Below, in pieces: positions 11,467 through 23,768 of a stretch of 64,000 nt of DNA (position 1 is the stretch's first letter; every line of letters starts with the position of its first letter). The notes below the pieces were generated by a model. That model ran no database searches. It had not been told where the DNA came from and saw nothing but the letters and a program-made list of their open reading frames with translations. The stretch comes from Colocasia esculenta. Taxonomy: Eukaryota > Streptophyta > Magnoliopsida > Alismatales > Araceae. Made by a program: the position numbers and the translations under genes. The stretch is taken from contig CM024753.1 in the NCBI GenBank assembly GCA_014218235.1, forward strand, positions 176,118,348 to 176,182,347. Direction: 5' to 3'.

Positions 11467-13800
11467 ATAGATACAGGGACTCTATGCAGTCTCACAATCT
11501 CCTTTACATATGATGTAGCTAACACATCCACACTCCAGATACTCTTGATCGCTAAGAAGCATGCAGACTTACTTAGTCGGGCCACTATGACCCAAATAGC
11601 ATCGAGTCCACCATGAGTTCGGGGTAAACCCATGATGAAATGCATACCGATGCTTTCCCACTTCCATTCTGGTATGTCTAGAGGTCTGAGTACACCCACA
11701 GGACGTCGGTGCTTTGCCTTAACTTGCTGACATATGAGGCAGTGCGCGGCATGCTCAGCAACCTCACGCTTCATGTTTGGCCACCAAAAATGATCTTTTC
11801 ATGTCTTGGTACATCTTGGTTGCACCAAGATGGATTGTGTACTTAGTTTTGTGAGCTTCATCCATCAGTTTCCTCTTTAATTCTTCATTGTCAGGCACAC
11901 ATGTCCTACCTTGGTATAACATTCTCCCATCCTCAATGATGGAGAAATCTAGTCTGTCAGCTAGGGTTTCCTTGACACGGATCAAAAATGGGTCATTTGC
12001 TTGTTGTTCCCTGATCTCGACGAAAATGTTGGGTTGTACCCTAAGATTAGCAGTCAGTACCTGATCACTTCTTTGCTCAATATTTATGTTCAAACTGGTG
12101 AATTGTTCTAACAATTGCATCTCGCCCATGACTAAGCAAGATAAGGACACCACAAGCTTCCTGCTAAGTACATCTGCTACAGCATTACCCTTGCCAGATT
12201 GATATTGAATATTGAAATCAAAATCTTTCAAACATTCCAACCATCTCCTCTATCTCATGTTGAGCTCCTTTTGAGAGAAGATACTTCAGGCTTTTGTGAT
12301 ATGAATAGACAATAAAATTTTCTCCATAGAGATAATGTCTCCAGATCTTGAGTGCAAATACAACTGCAGCTAGTTCTAGGTCATAGACAGGGTAGTTGAC
12401 ATCATGAGGCTTCAACTATCTAGATGAATAAGCTATCTCCTTCTCATTTTGCATTAAAACACAGCCTAGACCAATTCTAGATGCATCAGTGTAGACTGAG
12501 AATCCTTCGCCCTCAACAGGTAATGCGAGGACAGGTGCAGAAGTTAAGCATTTCTTCAATGTCTGGAAGCTCTTCTCACATTCCTTGCTCCAGACATAGA
12601 GGTTCTCCTTTCGCGTAAGGCGAGTAAGGGGTACAACAATCTTGGAGAAATCTTTTATGAACTGCCTGTAGTAGCCAGCCAGTCCCCAAAACGTTCTAAT
12701 CTCTGTAACATTGGTAGGTTTCTCCCAGTTAAGTACTGCTTCAACCTTGGAAGGATCAACAACAATACCATCCTTGGATATGACGTGGCCTACAAATGAG
12801 ACTTCTTCGAGCCAGAACTCACACTTACTCAATTTTGCATAGAGCTTGTTGTCGCGTAAAATCTATAGAGCGATCCTCCGATGCTCCTCATACTCTTCTT
12901 TGGTCTTGGAATATATAGGAATATCATCAATAAATACCACGACGAATTTGTCGAGGTATGGCCGATAGATGTTGTTCATCAATTGCATGAAAGCTGCAGG
13001 AGCATTGGTTAGACCAAATGGCATAATAATAAATTCATAATGTCCATACTTGCTCCTGAAAGCCGTCTTATAAATATCTGCATCTTTGATTCTCATCTAA
13101 TGATATCCAGACCTAAGATCAATCTTAGAAAAATATTTGGCTCTTGATATTTGATCAAATAATTCATCGACGCGAGTCAGAGGGTATTTGTTCTTGATAG
13201 TCAGCTGATTCAACTTCCTGTACTCAATGCATAATCTCATAGATCTGTCCTTCTTCTTGACAAATAACACAGGTGCTCCCCAAGAGGAAGTACTCGGTCT
13301 GATGAAACCTTTCTCTAGTAACTCCATCAATTGCTCCTTCAGCTCCTTCAACTCGGCAGGAGACATTGTGTAAGGCTGACGTGACACCGGTGCAGCTCCA
13401 GAGGTCAGATTGATAGAGAAGTTCACATCTCCTTCAAATGGAATGCCTGGCAGCTCATCGGGAAAAATGTTGGAGTATTCTTGCACTATGAGTATGTCTG
13501 CTACCTTGAGTGCCTTCTTTTCGACTATCATAGTGGCAAAGAATGCCACACATCCTTTCCTAATCATGCTTTGTGCACGAATAGCAGAGACGAGAGACAA
13601 GTGCCTCTTGTGTCTACATCCCGTGAAGGTTAACTTAGGGAATTCGCAAAATGAAATCTTCCCTCTTCTACAATCAACGCTAGCCCCATAGGTGGATAGC
13701 TAATCGGCTCCCAATATAACATCATAGCCTTCCATGGGCTTACACACCAGGTCGGCTCTTAGATTGAGTTCTCCAATCATTACATCAGCTAAAGGAAAAT
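11467..13800 (-). pseudogene. pol: pol of Gypsy 1 (RT, RNase H, partial integrase), broken
   Basis: This is a Ty3/gypsy polyprotein read right to left. Reverse transcriptase covers about 13450-12700, with IDLRSGYH, MPFGLTNAPAAF and a catalytic box FIDD at 12923-12934. RNase H contains YTDASRIGLGC and LELAAVVFALKIWRHYLYG. The integrase zinc-binding CLICQQVKAKH and core follow. Integrase ends at 11467, where element A is inserted; the remainder lies left of the window. Stops include a TAG after SGYH where glutamine is expected and another after YSSR; frameshifts occur near 11790 and 12250. The first integrase catalytic aspartate is histidine (codon 11640-11642). The RT and integrase motifs resemble chromovirus/Tekay-type elements. 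Confidence 0.9.
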
Positions 13801-14956
13801 ATTTGTTCAATTTAGCTTTCTCCCCTAGTGGTGTTGTGATAAGAAATTAAAAACCCATAGATGTAGGTTTGATATTTAATGTATCAGAAAAGTTCTGAGA
13901 TATGAACGAATGTGTAGCGCCAGCATCAAACAAAACAAATACTGGTTGAGAAAAGACTTGTAATGTACCTTCTACAACTCCACCCTCTTCGGTGATCACC
14001 ACTTCCTGCACAACTTGCAGTCTGCCTTGTTTCCTTTATCCATTCGGATGCTTCTCCTTCTCCTTTAGCACAGGGCATTCAGAAATGTGGTGATTGTGAT
14101 TCCTACAGCGTAGGTATGTGCCAGCTTTCCTCCAGCATTCATCGGCAGTGTGACCAGGTTTATCACAATGCTTGCAGTTAGTCTTGTTGGTGGTGGAGGG
14201 GGTAGCGATCTTGAGCTTCCTTTCCTAATTCGGCCCTTCAGTGATGTTAAATGGCCGCTTCTTGCCATTGTCCAGTCTGCTTGATGAACTAGGTACTTGT
14301 TCCTTCTTGACAATCCTACCCTTGATGCGATCTGTGAGATCGGTCACATCCTTTAGAAACTGGGCCTTCTTAACCATATCAGCATAGATCTAAATGTCAA
14401 GTGGTGCGATCTAAGTAATGTAAGAAGGCTTGAGCCCATTAAGAAATCACCTCGCCTTCATTTTCTTGGTGCTAACAAGGTGATTGACATATCGTGCCAA
14501 TCGAGAGAATTGGGCTTCATATTCTCCCACTGAGAGGTTTCTTTGCTTTAATGCAGCAAATTCGGCCGCCTTTCTTTCCTGAACTCATTCATAGAAATAC
14601 TTAGAGTTGAATTGCTCCTTGAATTCATTCCAGGTGAATTGTCCATCAGCCCGTGTAGCTTCCACGGACTCCCACTACGCACGGGCGTCTCGTTCCAGCT
14701 GGAAAGTGGCAAGTAGTAGTTTATCTCCGTCTGTGCATTGCATAACGTGGAAAATGCATTCAATTTCCTTCAACTAGTGTTCAGCCTCATCGGGATCTGT
14801 GGTCCCACTGAAACGAGGCGGGTTCATGCTACAGAAGTTTCTATGCAGATCCCCTGCTCCTCGATTACCACCGCCCTAAGCAGCTTGTACTATGGCTCGA
14901 GTCAAATCTTGATTAGTCTATTGCATATCGCGAAGTTGAGCACGCTCCACTGCCAT
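13801..14956 (-). pseudogene. gag: gag and protease start of Gypsy 1, broken
   Basis: The frame from the ATG at 14956 can be followed leftwards. It has a retrotransposon gag domain (about 14800-14400) and a CCHC zinc knuckle CKHCDKPGHTADEC near 14130-14180. An aspartic protease box FDAGATHSF lies at about 13904-13930, with alanine where DSG or DTG is usual. Many internal TAG codons sit where CAG or TGG would be expected (for example two within 14370-14420). I followed this frame by eye, so the exact break count is approximate. Confidence 0.75.
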
Positions 14957-15133
14957 TGTTAATGTTCTAAATTCCTTCAAGAGAAACTTTTTGAGGTCGC
15001 ACTAAGTTTGTGCGTGTGTGAGTTTATTTTAACTTAACACCCAAGGTTCTAACCATCTCTCACATAGGTAGGATAATTGACTTTAGTTGAGGCAGGTCAA
15101 ACCTAGATCATCCTATACATATGAACAACCTAT

Positions 15134-15145
15134 GCTTTGATACCA
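15134..15145 (-). other. Primer binding site, Gypsy 1
   Basis: Read on the minus strand this is TGGTATCAAAGC, initiator tRNA-Met type, a few bases inside the LTR edge at 15152. It fixes the orientation of Gypsy 1. The stretch 14957-15133 is untranslated leader with no gene seen. Confidence 0.8.
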
Positions 15146-15151
15146 CAAAAC

Positions 15152-17126
15152 TGTAACACCCCGACGCGGAATATCGGATCGATAAATAGTTAAATAAATA
15201 GTATAGAGCGAGAAGTGGACATCAAACTATTGCACAAATTGGAATAATGCCAAATGAACCATCTTTATTGATAACTCCACTAATTCTATTACATTCACTA
15301 ATGTAGAGCCAAAACTAAGGGCCCAGAGTGCTTTATTCAAAACCAAACATACTAGACTATCTAACTATCTACTGAAAGCTTTGGTTGTCAAAAGACGGGT
15401 AACTCCTGCACTTTCTCATTCCCATCCTCTTGGGTGTGGTAGTCTCCATCAGACTCACCTAAAACACATAACATAAATAACGCAGGCTGAGCGGTAATCA
15501 CCCAGTAGGACTTAATATCTCATGTAAATAGGCATGCTTTAAGTGATTAATATCTTGTCAAGCAGAATAACTAGAGAGAACGATCAAGTATAGTCACGAG
15601 ATTAATATCACATGATAGCAAGAGAATGATAATACTTTCACAAGAAAATAGCACAACAAGCATGATAAGGGATTGGCCATATAACGAGATAGCATGTATG
15701 GTTGCACAAAAGTGCACTAGTCGTGATAGCAGGTTGGTTGATCTTCTTGTCAACTGAGAGAATATAGTATTTTTGATTGATTGTCTTCGACTAAATCTTG
15801 ATAGTCATGCGTTTGGATGCATGCCAAACACCCTGATCATTAAACCCCTACGAGTTAATAGCCTTTCGGGCGCACCTCCTAGGACCAGATTGGGCCCTTT
15901 ACAATGTTGTCTGGCATTGATCAATTTTGTTATCTGAGATAATCAAACAGATGGCCAAATAGAGTACCAAGAATAGATGAGAGTAATTGATGAATAGACG
16001 AGAGTATAGAGAGAACGTGAACAGAAGAGAGAGTGGAGATAGTAGATGAGATGTAGGGACATTTTCGTAAAACAACAGTAAACAGGCGATAGTAACAGTT
16101 GCACAACACACACGATTGTGTGTCGACAGTCTGGTAGAAGTCACTAACTGTCCAATAGTCGTGCTACGAACACAGGCCAGAGGTCCGGCGTGATCTCAAG
16201 GTAAGAGAGAACAATCTAAGGCCGTTGGATCATGCTGATCCCTAAGGGCAAAAATAGGTATTGATGGTACAACCTGCTCATCGGCAATGGACGTCTGCCA
16301 AAATCAAGGAGTCTTACAAAATCCTTGACAATGAGTTCCTGGTCTTGTTAGGAGTATTCCCAACAGAGAGGTCGTCCAAGCCAAGAGAAGTGTGTAAAGA
16401 AATGTTGTCCATCTTGTCTTGAGTGCTCGAAGGCAGAGGGATGCGATAACGGTGTTAAATCAAGTGATCAAAAATGAAAACAAGTCCACATAAGATAAAT
16501 AGGAAATTTATATGAATAATTGTACTTAATTATCAAATATATTATTGAGTAATTTCGGTAAAGTCTCATGGCAAAGATTCATGTTTAGTGTGTGCATTTG
16601 TACGAGAATCAAGTTAGCAAGAGATAGTAGTGCACACATCTTTTATTTAAATAAAAATCATGTGAATATTACCCATTATACCTTATCATGTCGTTACTAC
16701 TCATAACAGTACATTGAAGGAATTAAACAATGGTTATAGGACATGATTAACATGATTTGCATGATAATTAGGGTTTCTGGAAGCAGACAGCCAGGTCACG
16801 ACGACAGCTAGCGTCGCGTTCAGGTCGTGACAGGTTGGGCCGACGCGACGGCCATGTTGGGGTCGTGACGGGCCGAGCCAACGCGTTCAGGTCACAACTG
16901 ACAAGCCAACGTGATTTGGTTCAGCCGAGACGACGACGCGACGACAAGGTCCTCGTCGCGACGTGTCAGGGTGACAAGTTCAAATCGAGACCGACGTGAT
17001 CCGAAGATCACGACGCAGGGACCCATCACGTTATGAACGCGATATGAAGCCTTGTCGTGACCTGGTTGAGAACACGACCTATCGGGTCGTCGCGTTCTTA
17101 GGGTCTCAGCCCGAGCTCTGACAGTG
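15152..17126 (-). repeat. 5' LTR of Gypsy 1 (part left of the Gypsy 2 insertion)
   Basis: It begins TGTAACACCCCGACG on the plus strand, the mirror of an LTR ending. It is mostly AT-rich, with a CG-rich island at about 16790-17115 full of GTCGCG and GTCGTGAC words. The first 310 bases resemble 28094-28440 in order and wording, so the two LTRs belong to one lineage. Gypsy 2 interrupts it at 17126. The missing part is probably 25102-25952. The ORFs here are short and not convincing. Confidence 0.7.
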
Positions 17127-18981
17127 TGTAACGACCCAGAATCCGCATTACCAGTAACAACCAGTAACCCGAATTCTGACCCGCTAACCCACGAGACAAG
17201 CTCGGAAGGGTAGGAAGTGAACGTCCGAGGAGACTATATGTAAGAAGATACACACCATGTAAAGCTGTAAAATTCCACTATATGAACATCATATGTACAA
17301 CTCAGAGTCTGAGCAAGATAAAGAGTACAGAAGTACAATAAAAAGTACTACTCACTACAGCTAGGGCGCACCAACACCGGAGTGGCTAGACTCACCTGGA
17401 ACGGGAGTCGACGATGACCCACCTGAAAGGGAAGGGAGTGAGTCTCAAGAAAAGAGACCCAGTAGGGAAAAGTAACCCCACCGGCAACAGAACTAAAGTG
17501 CGGAAAGTAAAAACTGAAAGTAAGTACACGTCACACCACAACACAAAACTGTAAACCTCGCGGCTCAGTAACACACACTCACACACACACATAGTAAGTA
17601 GGACTCAGCTAGGGTCTGTGGCTTGGCGTCCCGTCACCACAGAGGCTCTCAACCCCAGCCACGTGTGCACACTACAGACGCTCTCTCTCACGTCTGGTCC
17701 ACGACCGGTTTTCCCCCTACGCCTGACCCTAGCGGTAGAGAAGGGGCTCCACGGAGACCGGCTCAAAACCACCACAAGGAGTACGCACAGGACAGAGTCG
17801 CACTCGGCGTCCTGGCTCACTAGCGGAGGACAAGCACACGCTAGTCGTCTAGATGGAGTCGCACCCATGCCTAGGTAACACAACAGAAACGGGCACGCGG
17901 TAACGCAACGCGCGTACAACAGACGGAACACACTCAACGCCTGAAACTCCGTACAGTAAGTGAACACCTCATGTCACAACTAACTACTCAAATGCACAGG
18001 CGGAGTCACACTCTAAGCCTGGCCCACATGTGTTATCAGGGTGGACATCACATGTCAATCGCCTCCAAAAACAAAACTCAAGCCTGCTGAGACACAGGAT
18101 ATTAACGGCCATATCGATTGCCACCAATATGAAGTAAACGGCACTCATCATGTCATTAACCCTGACTCAACAGCAATCGACCTTGTCGTTTATATCACCC
18201 TTGAAGATCTCAACGTCAACAAATGTGGACGTTAAGCTCTTCAATCCCCTAAACCCAGAATAGCGCTAGGTCAGTCCAGTTGGGTAGAATTACCCAACAG
18301 AACACCTACTGATGGAGGGAAAATGCCTCCTCACATCATCTAATACTACCAGAACTACGAATTAAACAATCAGACGCCTAGATTGTCCAAAACACTATAA
18401 ATTTCCGGCATAGTATAACCCAACCCTAATCCACAAATTGCATACTGATTCACACAATTGAGCATGCTGGATTGCTAAGGAGGGTTATAAGAGTTAAGTC
18501 CCTACCTCAAAACGCTTTATAAACCCCCAAACAGCCACTAATCGCGCCGAAACCCCCCGAAGACTCCGCACAAATCTGACTAAATCCTCGCGTTTCCCGC
18601 CCGATCAAGCACCGCCACGCGATCCAGAGCCTTCCCACGAGCTCTCATCAACCATCAGAAGCTGTGGAAATAGAGAAAGGCAACGGTGGAGGGAAGGAGA
18701 GGAGTAGAGAAGAATGAGCTCTGCTCTCGGGTTGCCTTATTTCAACAGGTCCGACCAGTTGACGTCAACATCACTAGTCGCCTACTAAACCGCCAAAGGC
18801 TTGACGTCCACATCGCTTGTCGTTGAGTTCAACAACAAACGTCCACACCGCTGGACGCCAACACCAAGTCAACGGCTAGCCCCAGGCCGTCAACCCCAAG
18901 TCAAGGACAGTAGTCTGGTCGTCAACCACACAGAACCTCTACAAGACCCAATAAGGATCCGCAAAGACCCGAGACCTTACA
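17127..18981 (-). repeat. 3' LTR of Gypsy 2 (complete)
   Basis: It starts TGTAACGACCC and ends ACCTTACA next to a C-rich tract, which on the minus strand is a polypurine tract. It is 1855 bp. A TATAAA box reads on the minus strand at 18189-18195. The GC-rich part near 18540-18730 resembles 61170-61390 in the solo LTR downstream, so the families are related. Confidence 0.9.
18189..18195 (-). promoter_or_regulatory. Putative TATA box in the Gypsy 2 3' LTR
   Basis: ATATAAA reads on the minus strand. The same word is kept at 24831-24837 in the other LTR, and a TATAGA lies at the aligned place in the 3.6-kb solo LTR. Confidence 0.4.
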
Positions 18982-19008
18982 GCCCTCCCCCCTTAAGGAA
19001 TTTTGCCC
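18982..19008 (-). other. Polypurine tract of Gypsy 2
   Basis: On the minus strand, AAGGGGGGAGGGC lies directly against the 3' LTR start. This is the expected plus-strand primer. Confidence 0.75.
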
Positions 19009-22000
19009 TCAAAATTCAAACAACACAAGGAAAGAAGACTCACTAAAGAGGTACGGAAACTGCTCGCGCATTTCGTCCTCCCGCTCCCATGTTGACTCAC
19101 CACCGGAGTGCCGCTGCCACGCAACACGAACAAACGGGATAGCCTTGTTTCTCAACCTCTGAACTCGGCGATCCTCAATGTGCAACGGAAACTCTGGTAC
19201 AGTCAACACTGGAGTCACCTCAGACCACTCTGCACTGCAGAACGTGAGACTCGTCAGAAAGGTACCTCCGAAGCATCGACACGTGAAACACATCGTGGAC
19301 TGCTGCCAACTCTGACGGAAGCTCAAGTCTGTATGCCAAACCTCCGACACTCTCAGAAATGGTGAAAGGTCCAATAAAGCGAGGACTCAACTTTCCACGC
19401 CTACCAAACCTCACCACTCCCTTCATAGGAGACACACAGACAAACACCTGGTCCCCTACCTGAAACTCGAGCGGTCGTCTGCGCTGATCTGCATAACTCT
19501 TCTGCTGACTCTGAGCTGACTGAAGCCTCTGCCTCACAAGCTGAACTACCTCAACTGCCTGCTGTACAAACTCTGGCCCTGTGACAACCCGTTCGCCAAC
19601 CTCGAACCAGTCAATAGGAGTGCGACACGGTCGTCCGTACAAAGCCTCATATGGTGCCAAACCGATACTGGAGTGATAGCTATTATTATATGCGAACTCG
19701 ACCAACGGCAAGTGAGCTGTCCACGACCCCTGCCACTCCAGACAGCAAGCTCTAAGCATGTCCTCCAAAGTCTGGATAGTCGTCTCTGACTGACCGTCTG
19801 ACTAAGGGTGGTAGGTGGAACTAAAAGCCAACTCCGTCCCCAAAGCTCTCTGGAAACTGCGCCAGAACCCAGAAGTGAAGCGAGGATCCCTGTCTGACAC
19901 AATAGAGATCGGCACTCCATGCAAAGGAACAATGCGCTCTACGTACAACGCGGCCAACCTACTCACACCCCAACTAGTCCTGACAGGCAAGAATCTGGCA
20001 GTCTTCGTCAATCTGTCCACAAGAACCCAAATGTTGTCAAAACCTCCAGCTTTCCTCGGCAAACCACAAACAAAGTCAGTCGTCACATGGTCCCACTTCC
20101 ACATCGGAATCTCTAACAGCTGCACAAGTCCTCCCGGACGCTGATGTTCGGCCTTCACCTGCTGACAGACCAAACACCTAGCAACAAAAGCCGCTATGTC
20201 TCTCTTCATTCCAGGCCACAAAAACTGACGTCTCAACCTGTGATACATCTTGGTCGACCCTAGATGAATCGAGTACCTGGAACCATGTGCCTCCTGCAAC
20301 ACAACTCTCCTGATAGACTCCTCAACAGGAACATAGAGTCTTTCTCGGAACCTAACAGTCCCGTCCTCACAAAGCTCAACCTCTGGGAGAAGCAACACAC
20401 TGTGCAACTCGGGATCTGCCTGCTGGGCCTCAGCAACCTGTCTCACAACGGCGGGAGCCGCTAACAAACTGCCCAACACACACAGATGACGACTGGACGA
20501 AACTCTGAAAGATCCCTCTGTCGCAGACTGCCACAACTGCCACTCTCTAAGCATCAGATGACTCATCTGTGCTTTCCTGCTCAAGGCATCTGCAACCACA
20601 TTCGCCTTTCCAGGCTTATACTCAATGCTGAAATCATAGTCTTTCAGATATTCATCCATCGACGCTGCCTCATATTCAGATCCCTCTGAGAAAACACATA
20701 TCTCAAGCTCTGGTGGTCGGTATGGACTACAAAACTCACTACGTACAGGTAAAGACGCCAAATCTGCAAAGCAAACACCACAGCTGCAAGCTCTAGGTCA
20801 TGGGTCGGGTAACTCTTCTCGTGGGGCTTAAGCTGGCGAGACGCATAAGCCACCACCCGGCCTTGCTACATCAAAACCGCACCCAAACCAACACCTGAAG
20901 CATCTGTGCAAACCTCAAAACCTTCCTCACCTGAAGGTAACGCAAGGTCTGGCGCTGACGTAAGCAGTCGCTTCAACTCCATGAAGCTCTGCTCACACTG
21001 CTCCGACCACATAAACGGAATTCCCTTTCTCGTCAGCCGAGTCAAGGGTGCAGCAACCTGAGAAAAGTCTCGAACAAATCTGCGGTAGTAACCAGCCAAA
21101 CCCAAAAAGCTACGAATCTCAGACACAGATCTGGGACTCTCCCACTGCAAAACTGCCTCGACCTTCGCTGGATCCACAGAAACTCCATCACCTGAGATCA
21201 CGTGCCCTAAAAAGTGAACCTGTTGTAGCCAAAACTCACACTTACTAAGTTTGGCATACAACTGGTGCTCTCGCAAAGTCTGCAACACGATCCTCAGGTG
21301 CTCGACGTGCTCCTCCTCCGAAACGGAGTACACCAGAATGTCGTCAACAAACACTACGACAAACCGGTCCAAGAACTGGTGGAACACCCGGTGCATCAGA
21401 TCCATGAAGGCCGCTGGAGCATTGGTGAGCCCAAACGGCATCACCAAAAACTCAAAGTGTCCATATCTGGTCCGAAAAGTAGTCCTCTCAATGTCAGAAT
21501 CTCTAATCCGCAACTGATAGTTGCCCGACCTCAAGTCGATCTTCGAAAAGACACGAGCAGACTGAAGCTGATCAAAGAGATCATCAATCCTAGGCAAAGG
21601 ATACCTATTCTTGATGGTCACTTGATTTAGCTTCCTATAATCAATACACAATCTCAGGCTACCATCCTTCTTCCGGACAAACAAAACAGGTAACCCCCAC
21701 GGAGAAAAGTTAGGACGAATATAGCCCTTCTCCAACAACTCCTCAAGCTGCCTCTTCAACTCCCTCAACTCTGCTGGTGCCATACGGTACGGTGCATGTG
21801 CAAAAGGTACAGTGCCAGGAACCAACTCCACAGTAAACTCAATCTCTCTCTCTGGCGGTAGACCAGGCAACTCTTTCGGAAAAACATCCGAAAACTCACA
21901 CACTACGGGAATGTCTCCCACTCCCGAGGCAATCTGGTCAAGAGTCACTGCAGAAACTAGGAAACCCTGACAACCAGAAGCAAGTAACCTCCCTGCCCTC

Positions 22001-22605
22001 AAAGCAGAAACTAAAAAGCGAGAAGTAAGAGGTACGATACTCTGGAAGTAGAACGCCGCTTCCCCAAGTATCCGCAAGTGCACCCTCTTCTTCTGGCAAT
22101 CCATCACTGCACCATACCGCTCTAACTAGTCCATACCCAAAATCACATCATAGTCATGTAACTGCAAAGCAAACAGACGAGCTGACAACCACTGATCCTG
22201 CAACTGCACAGGTACCTCCTCAAGACAGTAGGACGTAAGGACAAAGTCCCCTGTTGGCAACTCTACTGCTAACTCAACAGACTCTCCCGAACTCAACTCT
22301 CCAAGGGAGTCTAAAAACTCCTCAGACACAAAAGAGTGAGAGGCACCGGAATCAAACAAAACTCTAGCTGTACAACCAAAAACTGAAACAGTACCTTCCA
22401 CTAGGTGAGCTGCCTCCGCGTCTGCACGGGTCAAGTGAGTAACACGACCTCTACCTCTCGACCCACCAGAACCTCCGGTCTGCTGACGCTGCTGCACGGG
22501 TGCCTGCTCCTGCTGCTGCTGCTGCTGCTGCACTCGGGGCTGTGACTGGGTCTGCTGCTGCGGCACACGAGGTAACAAAGGATAATCTCGCGCCATGTGA
22601 CCCAT
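19009..22605 (-). pseudogene. pol: protease-RT-RNase H-integrase-chromodomain polyprotein of Gypsy 2, broken
   Basis: In order: protease DSGAS at 22339-22353; reverse transcriptase with IDLRSGNYQ, MPFGLTNAPAAF and FVDD at 21340-21351; RNase H (DASGVGLGA, HDLELAAVVFALQIW); integrase with the CLVCQQVKAEH zinc motif, TTDFVCGLP, SDRDPRF and FAYNNSYHSS; and a C-terminal chromodomain-like tail (RVAWQRH, ESTWERE) at about 19060-19160. TAG stops replace expected codons after GMD (22126), after AVLM (near 20865) and after STYHP (near 19800). Frameshifts occur near 20690 and near 19260-19370. Compared with Gypsy 1, the integrase catalytic aspartate is retained. Gag joins upstream in what would be one gag-pol frame. 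Confidence 0.93.
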
Positions 22606-23623
22606 CTGGTCACACCGGTAACACTGACCAGCAAAAGTACGTTGTACCTACTGCGAAGGCTGACCTGCCGGCTGCTGAACACTCCCAACCGACTGCTGTC
22701 TCTGCTCTGCCTGCCTCCTATCACGCCGAAACTTCCTCCGAGATCCTGACTTCGCCGTCGTCCCAGTAGAAGTGGACACGTAGGAAGTCGCAGTCCTCGG
22801 GGTCGTCTGCACACTACCCTGCTGCTGCCTAGGCTGAGAAGGAACTACCTGTGTCTGAACCTCTGCGCTCCGAGCACGAGTCCGCAAGGTGTCTTCCTCC
22901 AACGCTGCAGCTGTCTGATAGGCCGCATCCAAGTCTGTGACACGAGCAACTATCAGCGCCTGCCTGAGCTCTGGCCTCAAGCCCCTCATCTGCCATAATC
23001 TGCGGAGCATAACGCCCTAGCTCTACGAATCTGGCCCTGTACTGCACTACAGTAAAGTCCCTCTGTTGTAAGTCCAGAAACTGGTACAACTTCTCCGTCC
23101 GGACGTAAGTAGGACAGAAGGCTCTCTCAAAAGAAACGACAAACTCCTGCCACGGAATCTGTCTAAGTGGACGAGACTGAAAAGTAGTCTCCCACTCAGA
23201 GGACCACCAAGTCAACGCCTGCGCCTGCAACTGGTAACTGGCTAGCAGCACTCGCTCCTCGGGAACACACTCCATGGAACCAAAAGTCCGCTCCACTGCA
23301 TCTAACCATGCCTGCGCTGCATCTGGATCAGGCTGGCCCAAAAACTGAGGAAGCTGAAACTGCAAGAACTCCCTCAACACCTTCCCAGTACCACCCTGGG
23401 GTACCGGTGCATCACGGTGCTGAGCAACAAACTGAGCCATCCCCTCAAGAAATCGAGTCTTGTCTAATCCCTGAGCTACCTGAGGTGGAGGTGGCGGCGG
23501 AGCAATACCACTATGTGTGTCCTGTGGCAAAGACTGCATCTGCTGTGGTGGCGGAGCGTCTCCAGCCTCCTGACGAGTCGCCTGCTCAGCCACTCCCTCT
23601 CTAGGACGTCGCCTAGGAGCCAT
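22583..23623 (-). pseudogene. gag: gag of Gypsy 2, broken
   Basis: The start is set at the ATG at 23623 (MAPRRRPREG). A proline- and glutamine-rich N-terminus precedes the retrotransposon gag domain (AWLDAVERTF, TWWSSEWE, WQEFVVSFERAF, ARFVELGRYAP). A frameshift near 23000 separates the first part from the Gln-rich C-terminal part. The zinc knuckle CYRCDQMGHMARDYP (22580-22623) has tyrosine in place of the fourth zinc ligand, a likely G-to-A change. Confidence 0.9.
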
Positions 23624-23753
23624 AGTACTATACACAGAGTAAAATACACACATAAATACACTAACTAACTCTGGGCTAAATAGCTGCAGCTGTACTCTTT
23701 ATACTCTGAGTTTACATGATGGGTATTTCCTTATATATATCTCATCAGACCAA

Positions 23754-23765
23754 GCTCTGATACCA
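23754..23765 (-). other. Primer binding site, Gypsy 2
   Basis: TGGTATCAGAGC on the minus strand is a perfect match to the common plant initiator tRNA-Met site, three bases inside the LTR edge. Confidence 0.9.
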
Positions 23766-23768
23766 AAC

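Noticed and set aside
17605..17967. 120-codon ORF repeated at 24247-24609
   Set aside because: Both are in the Gypsy 2 LTR pair and are duplicated because the LTRs are; ORFs on both strands overlap there. No family resemblance and no conservation in the related solo LTR.
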